NCBI GenBank assembly: GCA_016871715.1
Contig: VHCO01000005.1
Span: 1 to 64,000, forward strand
From: Verrucomicrobiota bacterium
GTDB lineage: Bacteria > Verrucomicrobiota > Verrucomicrobiia > Limisphaerales > J093
Length of the DNA stretch: 64,000 nucleotides
Direction: 5' to 3'
Every line of letters begins with the position of its first letter. Within the stretch, counting starts at the first letter, position 1. The translations under genes were made by a program, and so were the position numbers. Positions 10,746 to 20,020 of this stretch are shown here, piece by piece. The notes under the pieces were generated by a model, which ran no database searches, had not been told where the DNA came from, and worked only from the letters and a program-made list of their open reading frames with translations.

Positions 10746-11002
10746 CTGCCTCGACTGAACCGTTCGCACAGTGGCCCTGCAAATTCTGGCTCGGACGCCT
10801 CCGCGAATTCCCCGACGTTATGACCCAGGGGCGGACGCTCAAAGAACTCGAGGAGAAAATGCGGGACGCCTATCAAGTGGGGGTCCTCGACGACGCACCG
10901 AAAGGCTCCGCGGGAGCGTCGCCCTACCCAACGATGAGCCTCTCGGCCCGCAGTAAGCGGCATCGGAGCGATGAGCAGAGAGAACGACCATCCCTCCCGT
11001 AA
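10742..11002 (+). CDS. HicB-like antitoxin-fold ORF, no HicA seen; ATGA overlap with upstream MBL gene
   Basis: KFWLGRLREFPDVMTQGRTLKELEEKMRDAYQ resembles HicB N-terminal domain. Confidence 0.5.
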   Translation: MTASTEPFAQWPCKFWLGRLREFPDVMTQGRTLKELEEKMRDAYQVGVLDDAPKGSAGASPYPTMSLSARSKRHRSDEQRERPSLP

Positions 11003-11696
11003 TGCGAGTGATTCCGGCAGGTCCGGTAGGGCGAGGCTCCTGCCGAGCCAACCGACATCCACCGGCGCAGTTCCGCGGGAGGCCCCTCCTACCGAGGCAA
11101 CGCCTGCGGCTCGGCAGGAGCCTCGCCCTACCGGGGCCTGTCGGCCAAGCGATTCCGAGCTCCACAATCGCCGCAAACCGGCGGAGGGGGTCCGCATCGA
11201 ACTCGGCAGGCCGAACATCGTCTTCGTCACTGTCTGCACGAAGGACCGGGGCGCTTGGCTGGCATGTGAGGAGGCGCAGCGGTTGCTCGTCCAGGTTTGG
11301 CGTCAGGCGGACACGTGGCAGACGGGGCGGTATGTGCTGATGCCGGACCACGTGCATTTGTTCGCCGCGCCGCGCGATTTGCGGTTCACCATCGAGCGGT
11401 GGTTGCAGTATTGGAAAAGCCAGTTCAGCAAGGCGCACAACCATGCCGATTGGGTGTGGCAGTCGAAGGCGTTCCATCATCGGTTGCGCCACGACGAGAG
11501 CTATTCGGAGAAGTGGCGTTATGAACGCGAGAATCCGTTGCGGGCCGGCCTGGTTACCGACGTTGAGCGCCGATCATGCTGCGACGGGTGCCAAGGCCGC
11601 CCGCGGCGCCACATCGCGCTCGATTTGGCGCGCTTTCTCGTACCGCGCCCGCCGCAGGTCGTAATCGGCCTGCAATCCCGTCCACAACTCCGCTGA
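10971..11696 (+). CDS. REP-associated tyrosine transposase (RAYT); true start likely downstream of the ORF start
   Basis: IVFVTVCTKDRGAWL...GRYVLMPDHVHLFAAP (HUH motif HVH)...WQSKAFHHRLRHDESYSEKWRYERENPLRAGLV. Confidence 0.88.
   Translation: MSRENDHPSRNASDSGRSGRARLLPSQPTSTGAVPREAPPTEATPAARQEPRPTGACRPSDSELHNRRKPAEGVRIELGRPNIVFVTVCTKDRGAWLACEEAQRLLVQVWRQADTWQTGRYVLMPDHVHLFAAPRDLRFTIERWLQYWKSQFSKAHNHADWVWQSKAFHHRLRHDESYSEKWRYERENPLRAGLVTDVERRSCCDGCQGRPRRHIALDLARFLVPRPPQVVIGLQSRPQLR
11023..11134. repeat. REP/BIME-like element with perfect 27-bp inverted arms, 5' of the RAYT catalytic domain
   Basis: CCGGTAGGGCGAGGCTCCTGCCGAGCC (11023-11049) and exact reverse complement (11108-11134). Confidence 0.9.
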
Positions 11697-11891
11697 CGTG
11701 CCGAAGTAGCGGGACAGGCGCAACGCGGTGTCGGCGGTGATGCCGCGCTTCTCGAGCACGATCTCGTTGACGCGCCGCGGCGGCACATGCAGCGCGCGGG
11801 CGAGCGCGTTCTGCGACAGGCCATACGGTTTCATGAACTCCTCGCGGAGGATCTCGCCGGGGTGAATCGGGGGCAGCTTGTTCTTGTTCAT
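11574..11891 (-). CDS. higA: HigA-family antitoxin (HTH/XRE)
   Basis: IHPGEILREEFMKPYGLSQNALARALHVPPRRVNEIVLEKRGITADTALRLSRYFGTSAELWTGLQADYDLRRA. Confidence 0.9.
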   Translation of the reverse strand: MNKNKLPPIHPGEILREEFMKPYGLSQNALARALHVPPRRVNEIVLEKRGITADTALRLSRYFGTSAELWTGLQADYDLRRARYEKARQIERDVAPRAALAPVAA

Positions 11892-11893
11892 TT

Positions 11894-12112
11894 TCAGTGG
11901 TAATCGACTATTTCCACGTCGCTCGCGTCCTCGCCCTCCCATCGGAACCAGATTCGCCACTGGTCGTTGACGCGGATGCTGTGTTGCCCGGCGCGGTCGC
12001 CCTTCAAGGCCTCCAGCCGGTTGCCGGGCGGGGCGCGCAAGTCCTGCAGCCGCCGCGACGGTTCATCCGCGAACAGCCGCTCGGTTTCCGGGCAGGCGAA
12101 ACTGCGTATCAT
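11894..12112 (-). CDS. higB: HigB/RelE-family toxin, short variant (apparent in-frame internal deletion)
   Basis: MIRSFACPETERLFADEPSRRLQDLRAPPGNRLEALKGDRAGQHSIRVNDQWRIWFRWEGEDASDVEIVDYH; 72 aa, shorter than the usual ~92 aa. Confidence 0.85.
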   Translation of the reverse strand: MIRSFACPETERLFADEPSRRLQDLRAPPGNRLEALKGDRAGQHSIRVNDQWRIWFRWEGEDASDVEIVDYH

Positions 12113-12275
12113 GTGCGTCCACCATAACGCTCGACGTCATGGACGTCAATCCCCCCGCCCCCCTCACTCAGGTAGCCTGCTGTCTGCGGCGATGATCGGT
12201 CGCTCGATCGCCTCGACCTGCGTGGGTCCCGAAATCGCGTGCCTTCCGGGTGTCTCCTGGTACCCTATCGGCGCC

Positions 12276-13271
12276 ATGACAGGAATTCTGGGAACGGGGC
12301 ACTACCTGCCGCCCAAAGTGGTCACCAACTTCGACCTCATGAAGCGGATGGAGACCACCAACGAGTTCATCGTCGAACGCACTGGGGTCCAGCGCCGGCG
12401 CCACGCCGAGCCGGAGGTGGGGGCGAGCGACTTGGGCGCGCTGGCCGCCCGGGCGGCGGTGGCCGATGCCGGGCTGCAGATGCGGGACATCGATCTGTTG
12501 ATCCTGAACACGATCACGCCGGACCATGCCGATCCGGGCACGGCGTTCTTTCTCCAGGCCAAACTCGATTTGCCCGGGATTGCTGTCTTCGAGATTCGGC
12601 AGCAGTGCGCCGGGCTAATCTACGGCCTGGCCATCGCGGACAGTTTCCTTAAAACGGGCGCGTGCCGGTATGCGCTGATCGTCTGTGCTGAGGTCCTCTC
12701 CAAACGCATCGATGGTTCCTACGACGGCCGCAACATTGGGATTCTGCTGGGCGACGGCGCGGGGGCAGTGGTGGTCGGCCCCAGCGACGACCCAGAGCGC
12801 GGGTTGGCCTCGATCCGACTTCACGCGGACGGCCGCGGGGCTAAGGCGCTGTACTCGGCCGCGCCGGGGACCGGTTCGGGGCGGCCCGAGTACCTGTGCC
12901 CAGACGACTTCGCCGCGGGCCGCATCCATTTCCGTATGGACGGCAAGGCGGTGTTCGAGAATGGCGTGGCGCGCATGTCTGAGGCGGTGTTCGAGTCGCT
13001 CGAGGTCAATGGGCTGAAGCTGGAGCATATTGACCTGTTGATACCGCACCAGGCGAACCTGCGGATGCTCGAGGCGATCGTGGCGCGCGTCGGCGCGCCG
13101 CTCGACCGGGTCTTTGTCAACGTCGAGGAGTATGGCAACATGGCTTCGGCATGTCTGCCCGTCGCGTTAGACCAAGCGCGACGCAGCGGGCGGGTGATCG
13201 ACGGGAAGCGCGTGTTGCTGGTCGCGTTCGGCTCGGGTTTCGTGTGGGCGTCGGCGCTGCTGCGCTGGTAA
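12276..13271 (+). CDS. 3-oxoacyl-ACP synthase III-like (KAS III / FabH family)
   Basis: ILGTGHYLPPKVVTN; catalytic QQCAGLIYG; LLIPHQANLRML; EYGNMASACLPVAL. Confidence 0.92.
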   Translation: MTGILGTGHYLPPKVVTNFDLMKRMETTNEFIVERTGVQRRRHAEPEVGASDLGALAARAAVADAGLQMRDIDLLILNTITPDHADPGTAFFLQAKLDLPGIAVFEIRQQCAGLIYGLAIADSFLKTGACRYALIVCAEVLSKRIDGSYDGRNIGILLGDGAGAVVVGPSDDPERGLASIRLHADGRGAKALYSAAPGTGSGRPEYLCPDDFAAGRIHFRMDGKAVFENGVARMSEAVFESLEVNGLKLEHIDLLIPHQANLRMLEAIVARVGAPLDRVFVNVEEYGNMASACLPVALDQARRSGRVIDGKRVLLVAFGSGFVWASALLRW

Positions 13272-13304
13272 CGCGTTGGGCGGGCGCCGCTGCGCGGGGC
13301 AGAA

Positions 13305-14129
13305 TTGACGGCGCGGTTGGTGGCCCGCATGCTCGGCGGCGGCGTGCTCGAGCGAACCGTGCCCATCCTGACCCATGAACGCGACACCGGCGGGTACTTC
13401 CGGTTGGCGGTCCGCGCGCCGGACATTACCCCGCTGGTTCAACCCGGGCAGTTCGCCCATGTCCGCATCCTGCCCCTCAAATCGGCCCTGTTACGGCGCC
13501 CGTTTAGTATCTTCCAGGTCGCGGGTGAGACCTTTTCGATTCTGTACAAGGCCGTGGGCCAAGGCACCGAAGTCCTGAGCCGGATGCGGCCGGGCGAGGA
13601 GCTGAACGTCATCGCCCCGCTCGGGCGCGGCTTTACCGTCCCGCGAGCGGGCGACTCTCGACCGCTGCTGGTCGCCGGCGGGTACGGGATGGCCGCCCTG
13701 TATCTACTGGCCCAACGCGCTCCCGAGAAAGGGATCGTGTTCGTCGGCGGACGACGGCGTCAGGACATCCTGTGCGTCGATGAATTCCGCGCGCTTGGCT
13801 GGGAGGTCCGCATCACGACCGAGGATGGCAGCCTGGGGGAGCCAGGGCTCGTGACGCAGCCGTTGGTCGAGGAACTGCGGCGCGAGAGCGCCGGGCGCAA
13901 GCTCTTTGCGTGCGGCCCGACCGGGATGTTGCGGGCGGTGGGCCGGATCGCCGAGGAGCGGGGTATGGCGGCGGAATTGTCGATGGACGAGCACATGTGT
14001 TGCGGGGTGGGGGTGTGCCTCACGTGCGTGATCCCCGTGAAGACGAGCGCGGGTTGGGAGTATCAGCGCACCTGCATGGAGGGGCCAGTGTTCGACGCGC
14101 GGCAGGTGGTGTGGGAGACTGATCCGTGA
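13305..14129 (+). CDS. dihydroorotate dehydrogenase electron transfer subunit-like (PyrK-type FAD/[2Fe-2S])
   Basis: RRPFSIFQV; GGYGMAALYLLAQ; MCCGVGVCLTCVIP...RTCMEGPVFD. Confidence 0.88.
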   Translation: MTARLVARMLGGGVLERTVPILTHERDTGGYFRLAVRAPDITPLVQPGQFAHVRILPLKSALLRRPFSIFQVAGETFSILYKAVGQGTEVLSRMRPGEELNVIAPLGRGFTVPRAGDSRPLLVAGGYGMAALYLLAQRAPEKGIVFVGGRRRQDILCVDEFRALGWEVRITTEDGSLGEPGLVTQPLVEELRRESAGRKLFACGPTGMLRAVGRIAEERGMAAELSMDEHMCCGVGVCLTCVIPVKTSAGWEYQRTCMEGPVFDARQVVWETDP

Positions 14130-15034
14130 ACCTCGCTGTCCAAATTGGCAAGCTGACCTTGCAGAACCCGGTGATGGTGGCGTCGGGGACGTTCGGTTAT
14201 GGGGTCGAGTACGCCCGGCTCATCGATCTGAACCGACTCGGCGCGGTGGTGGTCAAGGGGATCCGCCTCGGGCCGGTGCGCGGCAACCCGCCGCCGCGGA
14301 CGGTCGAGGTCACCAGCGGCTTGATCAACGCCATCGGTCTGCAGGGACCGGGCGTGGACGGGTTCATCGAGAAGTACTGGCCGTTCCTGCAGGGGCTGAA
14401 GGTGCCCACCATCATCAATATCTGGGGCACGACGGTCGACGAATACGCCGAGGTGGCGCGGCGCTTTGACGCCCTGGGCGGTGTGGGCGCCCTCGAGCTC
14501 AATGTCTCCTGCCCGAACATCAAAGAGGGCGGTTCGCAGTTTGGCACCGACTGCAAGTTACTGGCCGAGGTGGTGGCGGCCTGCCGGCGCGCGACGACTC
14601 TGCCGCTGATCACGAAACTGAGTCCGAACGTGGTGAACATCGCGCCGTACGCGCGGGCGGCGGAGGAAGCGGGCAGCGACGCGCTGGCGATCATGAACAG
14701 TTACCCGGCCCTGGCGATCGACCTCGAGACCCGCCGACCCAAGCTAGCTAATGTAACCGGCGGCCTGACCGGGCCGTGCATCAAGCCCATCGCCCTCAAG
14801 CTGGTCTGGGACGCCGCCAAGGCGGTCCGCATCCCGATCATCGGCATGGGCGGCATTCAGTCCGCGGCGGACGCCCTCGAGTTCCTGGTGGTGGGGGCGA
14901 CGGCGGTGGCGGTGGGCACAGCCAACTTCTACGAACCGCAAACGGCGCTCGAGGTGATTGCGGGGATGCGGGAGTTCCTTCAACGCAAGGGCATCGAGGA
15001 CGTGCGCGAGTGGACGGGGAGTCTGCGCGCCTGA
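14126..15034 (+). CDS. pyrD: dihydroorotate dehydrogenase B catalytic subunit-like
   Basis: LQNPVMVASGTFGYG; GLQGPGVDGFIEKYWP; ELNVSCPNIKEGG; LSPNVVNIAPYARAAEEAGSD; IGMGGIQSAADALEFL. Confidence 0.92.
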   Translation: MNLAVQIGKLTLQNPVMVASGTFGYGVEYARLIDLNRLGAVVVKGIRLGPVRGNPPPRTVEVTSGLINAIGLQGPGVDGFIEKYWPFLQGLKVPTIINIWGTTVDEYAEVARRFDALGGVGALELNVSCPNIKEGGSQFGTDCKLLAEVVAACRRATTLPLITKLSPNVVNIAPYARAAEEAGSDALAIMNSYPALAIDLETRRPKLANVTGGLTGPCIKPIALKLVWDAAKAVRIPIIGMGGIQSAADALEFLVVGATAVAVGTANFYEPQTALEVIAGMREFLQRKGIEDVREWTGSLRA

Positions 15035-15172
15035 CTAGTCAGCGACGTGGGCCTGGATCCCGTGGAGGACCCGGACGCGGAGCAGTTCCTGTTCGAGTTT
15101 CAATTCACTGGCTCGGCGATGAGGGATCTCGAGCTTCGACCCTGGTGGGCGCGGGGTGGTCGCTCGTAGGGT

Positions 15173-16663
15173 TCAGCGTAACAACAGCAGGGTCGACAGT
15201 GGCACCGAAACGATGCGCGGGTCATCCGAGCCGGGAGCATCCTCGAGGGTCACCAGAAGGCTGAACGGTGCGTGGTAGTGGGCTTTGTCCATGAAGGCCC
15301 GCAGGCCCCGGGTGTCCGCATGGTCGATGCGGCGGCGGTACTTGACTTCGACCGGGATTCGGTGTTCGCCGACCGTGAGAATGAAATCGACCTCTGGCTC
15401 GGCCGCGCGCTCCGGAAAATGATGCACCCCCAGGCCATAGATGGACTTGAAGAAGTACCCGACGGTGCTTTCGGCGATGCGACCGGCGAGATCGTGCAGG
15501 TGAGGGGCAGCGCCTAATCCTTCGGGGGTGAGGGGAATCGGCTCGCGCAGCCAGGCTGCACGCAGGGCATGGTCGCACAGGCAGAGCTTGGGCGCCCCAC
15601 GCTTGCGCTTGAGGCGCAGTTCAAGTGGCTCGATCAACCGCAGCAGCAGGGTGCCGTCCAGGAACCTCAGATATGCGAGGACACGCTGCCAGCCGAGGTT
15701 TGCCCGCAGGGAGCGCTGCAGTTCGGAAAGATAACTGCTCTGCGACGGGGACTGCCCGATGTACGTGCAACCGAGCCGAAAGACCTCGGCTAGGAGGCTC
15801 TCGTCGCGCTTTTGTCCAGGCCCCAGCCGCAGGTCGTGCTGGATGGCTCGCCGCACGACGGTCTCCGTCAGGTGCTCCGCCAGACTCTCCCAAGGTTCCG
15901 TCGGATTCACATGGGCGTAGGGATAAGCTCCGCGCTCGCTGAAAGCGGCAAACACGGCGCGGCGCAACTCTGATTGCCGCTGGCCGGAGGCCCGCAGGGA
16001 GAGCCAGACCTCCTTTTCCTTCAGCGGGGTGAGCCCGTTCTCCGGCAGGGTGGCGTCGAGCGTGCCCAGGCCCCGTACCTGACCGATCTCCCGGAGCAGG
16101 AGGGGACCCATCTCCAGCGTGCGCACCCGGCCTGCCAGACTGTCGCGCCCAGCCTCGATGCGCAGCGCCGAACTGCCGGTCACCATCGCGCGCACGCGCC
16201 CAATGTCCAGCAGGTGCTTCAGTTGCGGACCCCACTCTGCCAGGTTCTGTACCTCGTCGAGGAACACGACGAACGGCGCGGCGTCGTTCGCCGCCTGATT
16301 CATGGTCTTGCCGGCCACGTTTTCCTCGAACCACCGCAGGAGCTCGACCAGCGGCATCGAGAGTTTGCGCAGTTCGGGCAGGTCATCGAACTGAAGCCGC
16401 AGCAATCGCTGCGGGGCCAGGCCGGCCGCCAACTCGGCCGCGATCAGTTGGTTCAGCAGGGTGGTCTTCCCGATTTGCCGTGGCCCGCGCAACACCACGC
16501 AAGGCACGGTGCCTTCGCGAAGGTGCCGCTGGATCGGCTCGAAGGCCCACCGTCGCACGGGCGGCAAGCCCAGCAACGGCTCGCCGCGCCACCATGGGTT
16601 CAGGTTGCGAAGCGTCGTCTCGAGGCCCCGGGAAAGAAGCTGGAAAAGAGTCGCGTCACTCAT
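15173..16663 (-). CDS. AAA-family ATPase with DUF4143-like C-terminal nuclease-like region
   Basis: VVLRGPRQIGKTTLLNQLI (Walker A); FVVFLDEVQNLAEW (Walker B); MVTGSSALRIEAGRDSLAGR; EVDFILTVGEHRIPVEVKYR. Confidence 0.88.
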   Translation of the reverse strand: MSDATLFQLLSRGLETTLRNLNPWWRGEPLLGLPPVRRWAFEPIQRHLREGTVPCVVLRGPRQIGKTTLLNQLIAAELAAGLAPQRLLRLQFDDLPELRKLSMPLVELLRWFEENVAGKTMNQAANDAAPFVVFLDEVQNLAEWGPQLKHLLDIGRVRAMVTGSSALRIEAGRDSLAGRVRTLEMGPLLLREIGQVRGLGTLDATLPENGLTPLKEKEVWLSLRASGQRQSELRRAVFAAFSERGAYPYAHVNPTEPWESLAEHLTETVVRRAIQHDLRLGPGQKRDESLLAEVFRLGCTYIGQSPSQSSYLSELQRSLRANLGWQRVLAYLRFLDGTLLLRLIEPLELRLKRKRGAPKLCLCDHALRAAWLREPIPLTPEGLGAAPHLHDLAGRIAESTVGYFFKSIYGLGVHHFPERAAEPEVDFILTVGEHRIPVEVKYRRRIDHADTRGLRAFMDKAHYHAPFSLLVTLEDAPGSDDPRIVSVPLSTLLLLR

Positions 16664-16737
16664 GGCGTGCGGTGCTCCCGTCCCTCGACCGCCGGCAGGG
16701 CCGGCTGTCGCTGGCACTGGCAGGCGTCGTGGGGCTG

Positions 16738-16795
16738 TGCGGACGTCGCATTTCGCCAGTTGTAGCGGAAAAGGGCGCCGCGTCAAACTCCTGGG
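16738..16795 (-). promoter_or_regulatory. third diverged copy of the mod upstream/start module, 5' of the DUF4143-type ATPase
   Basis: GCGGACGTCGCATTTCGCCAGTTGTAGCGGAAAAGGGCGCCGCGTCAAACTCCTGG resembles 25927-25991 and 24036-24100. Confidence 0.5.
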
Positions 16796-19421
16796 TCAGA
16801 CTCCTGGCCGGGCAGCGTCCAGGATGGTTCTCACGTCGCCTGCTTGGCGCGCGAGCCGGAACTCCCAGTGACCATACCCCGCCTGCGCGTTGACGGCGGC
16901 GCACCACCGTTGCGCGGCCGCTTGTTTCACCTCTGCCAGCGGGTCGTGTCCCTTGGTTTCCAGGATGAGATACCGCTCCCCGGCGGTCTCGAGTCGGAGG
17001 ATGAAGTCCGGCTGGTAATCGTGCATCTGGCCATTGTGCAGGTAGGGGACGGCGAAGCCGAGCCCGGCGTTCTTCACGAAGGCGCGCACCGCCGGATGCG
17101 TGTCAATGAAATATGCCGCCTGCTGTTCCCACTTGCGCGTGTCCGCCACGACGCAGTTGACGTGTGACTTGTGGACCTCGCGCACGTCGCGGGTCGTCCA
17201 GAAATCCACCTCGCGCGTCGAGCCGGGGCCGCGCGACATCTCCAGGCGCGGAATCTCGGGCGCCTCGCCGTTGGCCGCATCGGGCCGGATGGATTCCAGC
17301 AGCACCTCGACCAGCCAGCCGTAGTAGGGCGCGAAGTGGAGGTCGCGCAAGTCGCCGGGCGGCTGCACGGCGACCTCGCTGCGCACGTAACGGTCCACAA
17401 TGGCTGCCATCTGGGGGAAGAGGACCGGTGCCGGCACTTCGCACCCGCGCTGTTGAATGAAGTCCCGGGTTAGCGTTCGAGCCACGTCGAACACCAACTC
17501 TTGCACGCGCAGTTGCGAGCGACGTTCGTTCAGGCTCACCTGATCCTCGCGGCCCGGCCCCAACAGCGAGGGACGGCCGCGGTTGTTCAGGTTCAGTCCC
17601 TTGACCTGCACTTCCGGCGGAATCTGATCGGGCTTGATCAGCACGGCGGGAATACTCCTCCAATCCACCGACACGCGATTGCGCACCGCCTGGGTGTAGC
17701 CCTCGACCCGCGGGAAACGAATCTCCAAATGCGCGCGTTCCGCCAGGGCGTGGATGTGGAACCGTTTGACGGGCGGCGGCGGCGCTCCGTCCGGGTTGGC
17801 CTTGAACGGCACGACCTCGAAGGGCACGCCGCCAGTCGAACACGACGTTGGCCAGCGCCGTGTTCTTACAGACGAGAATGAAAACCGGCGGACGCGGCTC
17901 GTCGTTCTTCTCCCAGGCCGCGCGTTCCGCTTCCCAAAGCCCGGCCAGCATTCCAATCGGCGTGTGCGCCCATTTCAGGACCGCCTCCGGCTTCGGGCTG
18001 GCGTGTTTGCCACCGCGCTCGGCGGGCGTCAGCCGGCCCGGCTGGAGAATCCAGCGCCAGATATTGAAGTAACCTGGAATCTCCGCGCCCGTCGTGTCGC
18101 GGATGGCAAGCTGCGGAATCTTCACCAGACCGGACTCGATGGCGTCCATCAGGCTGAAGTCGCTCACCACCCACGGGAATGGCCGGTTGGTTTCCTGGCC
18201 CACGCGGCCGAGGAAGTACGGCGTGGCTGACAAATCCAGGCAGAAGTTGATCCCGCGCAACTTGTGGATGCGGTCCAGCCCGTCAATCCAGACGGTGGCT
18301 TCCTTGAAAAACTCCTCCGCCTCTTCCGTCTCGCCAAAGTCCTCCTGCTCCTCCTCATCCGGAGTCTCGCGCTTGATGCGGTAGGCGTGATGCGCCTCGT
18401 CGTTCATCACCAGGAGGTTTTGTTTCCCGCCGATCTCCCGGCCCAGGAGGCGGTTGATGAGCGCCGTGTCGCTCTCCACGTAGCGGCGGCTACGGACCTG
18501 GAGCGCGTTGTCCTGTTCGGGACACCCTTTTACGACCTCGATCAAGCCGTTCTCAATCTGCTGAAGCAGCGTCTCGCGCGTCAGGAAACGCGTGCCGCGC
18601 CGCGTGTCGTTCTTCTCTCCAATGCGGATGGTTTCCGTCGTCAGCACCTCCCGCCCGCGCCTGACCACCTTGGCCGCGTCGCCGGTGGTGACGGATTGCG
18701 GCTCGAAGACGTGCCAGTTGGTGACGATGACCCGGCCCTGCCGCAACCGCTCCATGAGATGCCCCGGCACGAGATCGCGCGTGCGGTAGAGGCTGGCCTC
18801 GGCGCGCTCCGGATCGAGTTCGCAACAGCGGTCGCGGATGGTCACGTTCGGCACCACCACCAGCACGGCGTCGGAGAACCGGCCGTCGCTGCGGTCGTTC
18901 ACCTTGTTGAGGATGCTCCAGGCGGCGACCATCCCCATGACGGTTGTCTTGCCGGAGCCCGTGGCCATCTTGCAGGCGTAGCGGACGAAGCCGGCGAACC
19001 CTTCGGCCTTGCGGTCTTCGCTCGGCTCGTCGCGCGGAATTCCGAGGCCCTGCCGGAAGTCCGCCCGCGCCTCGAGCAGGAAGATGACCGTCTCCGCCGC
19101 CTCGATCTGGGCGAAGAACAGCCGCTTCTCCCGTCCTTCGCGCCGCCAGTGCTGGAGCAATTCGAGCGACGTGCGCGTCACGCCCGCATACCCGCTCTCG
19201 CGCCAGGCCTTCACGCGCTCGCGGATGCGGTTGACCAATTGCATCTCGATGGCCAGGCCACCGCGTTCGTCGGTCTCGCGCTTGGGATCGCGGTAGAAGT
19301 AAAGGGCGGGCCGGCGGCCCAGGCGGCGCTCGGCCGGCCGGCCTTCGAGAATCCACCAGTGCTCCTTCGGTTCCTCGAAAGGCGAGTTCAGGATGGGGCT
19401 GGGGACTTCGAAGTTGCTCAT
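16796..19421 (-). pseudogene. type III-like restriction subunit (Res, SF2 helicase + nuclease), internal deletion plus frameshift
   Basis: MATGSGKTTVMGMVAAW (motif I), NDEAHHAYRIK (II), LDLSATPYFLG (III) in one frame to VCKNTALANVVFDW; then frame change to GGVPFEVVPFKANPDGAPPPPVKR...PDFILRLETAGERYLILETKG; no VGRGLRR-type motif VI in either frame. Confidence 0.88.
19343..19421 (-). repeat. res 5'-end module, copy A
   Basis: 69/79 identical to 21314-21392 by hand alignment. Confidence 0.88.
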
Positions 19422-20020
19422 GGGACAGTGGCCAGCCGAATGGCCGCCAAGGCGCGGCGCAGGCTTTCGCTGCGTTGTTGTGCCCGGCTCGGGCGCCAGT
19501 GACATTCAATGAACTCAGTCATTCTCGGGGTGTAGCCTTTGCCCACGATTCCAGAACTGCCCTGCACGGGCACCAAGTCATCTCGAAGCCGGACGGACCT
19601 CGACCGCCGCGCCAAGTTCACCAGCGTCTGCTTTGGATTCGTTTCGGTGTCTGGACTTCGCGGCAGCAACGCTCCAGAGATGCGGAGGAAATCGGCAAGG
19701 GAATCATCCGCCAGAAACCAGCTTTCCAACATCCGCTCGGCAATGCGCAGAACAAAACCAGGATGCCTGGATGGTCTCAGGTGTTTGGCGAGCAGCCCGC
19801 TGGGGCACGGGAATGCCTCCAAGTCAGCCAGTCCCAGCACGGGGCCAAGTTTCGCTGCTGCGCGGTTGTAACGCGGAGCGTCTTGCCAGAAGCGAACCCG
19901 CCCGCCCTTGTCGATGGGTTGCACCCCTTCCGTGCGAGCGCCCGCCGCGGCCAGGAGTTTCAAGCTGGCGGGCACCTCCAGCGCGCCTTCGACTACCACC
20001 AGAGCGAAACCCCGCGTCAT
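19418..20020 (-). CDS. DUF4276/TOPRIM-like (RloB/AbiLii-like) protein paired with an ATPase
   Basis: FALVVVEGALEVPASLKLLAA and IAERMLESWFLADDSLADFL; 4-nt overlaps with both neighbours. Confidence 0.55.
   Translation of the reverse strand: MTRGFALVVVEGALEVPASLKLLAAAGARTEGVQPIDKGGRVRFWQDAPRYNRAAAKLGPVLGLADLEAFPCPSGLLAKHLRPSRHPGFVLRIAERMLESWFLADDSLADFLRISGALLPRSPDTETNPKQTLVNLARRSRSVRLRDDLVPVQGSSGIVGKGYTPRMTEFIECHWRPSRAQQRSESLRRALAAIRLATVP

Noticed and set aside
18264-19502. + strand ORF of 412 aa
   Set aside because: Antisense of res, which has helicase motifs I-III; no recognisable motifs on this strand
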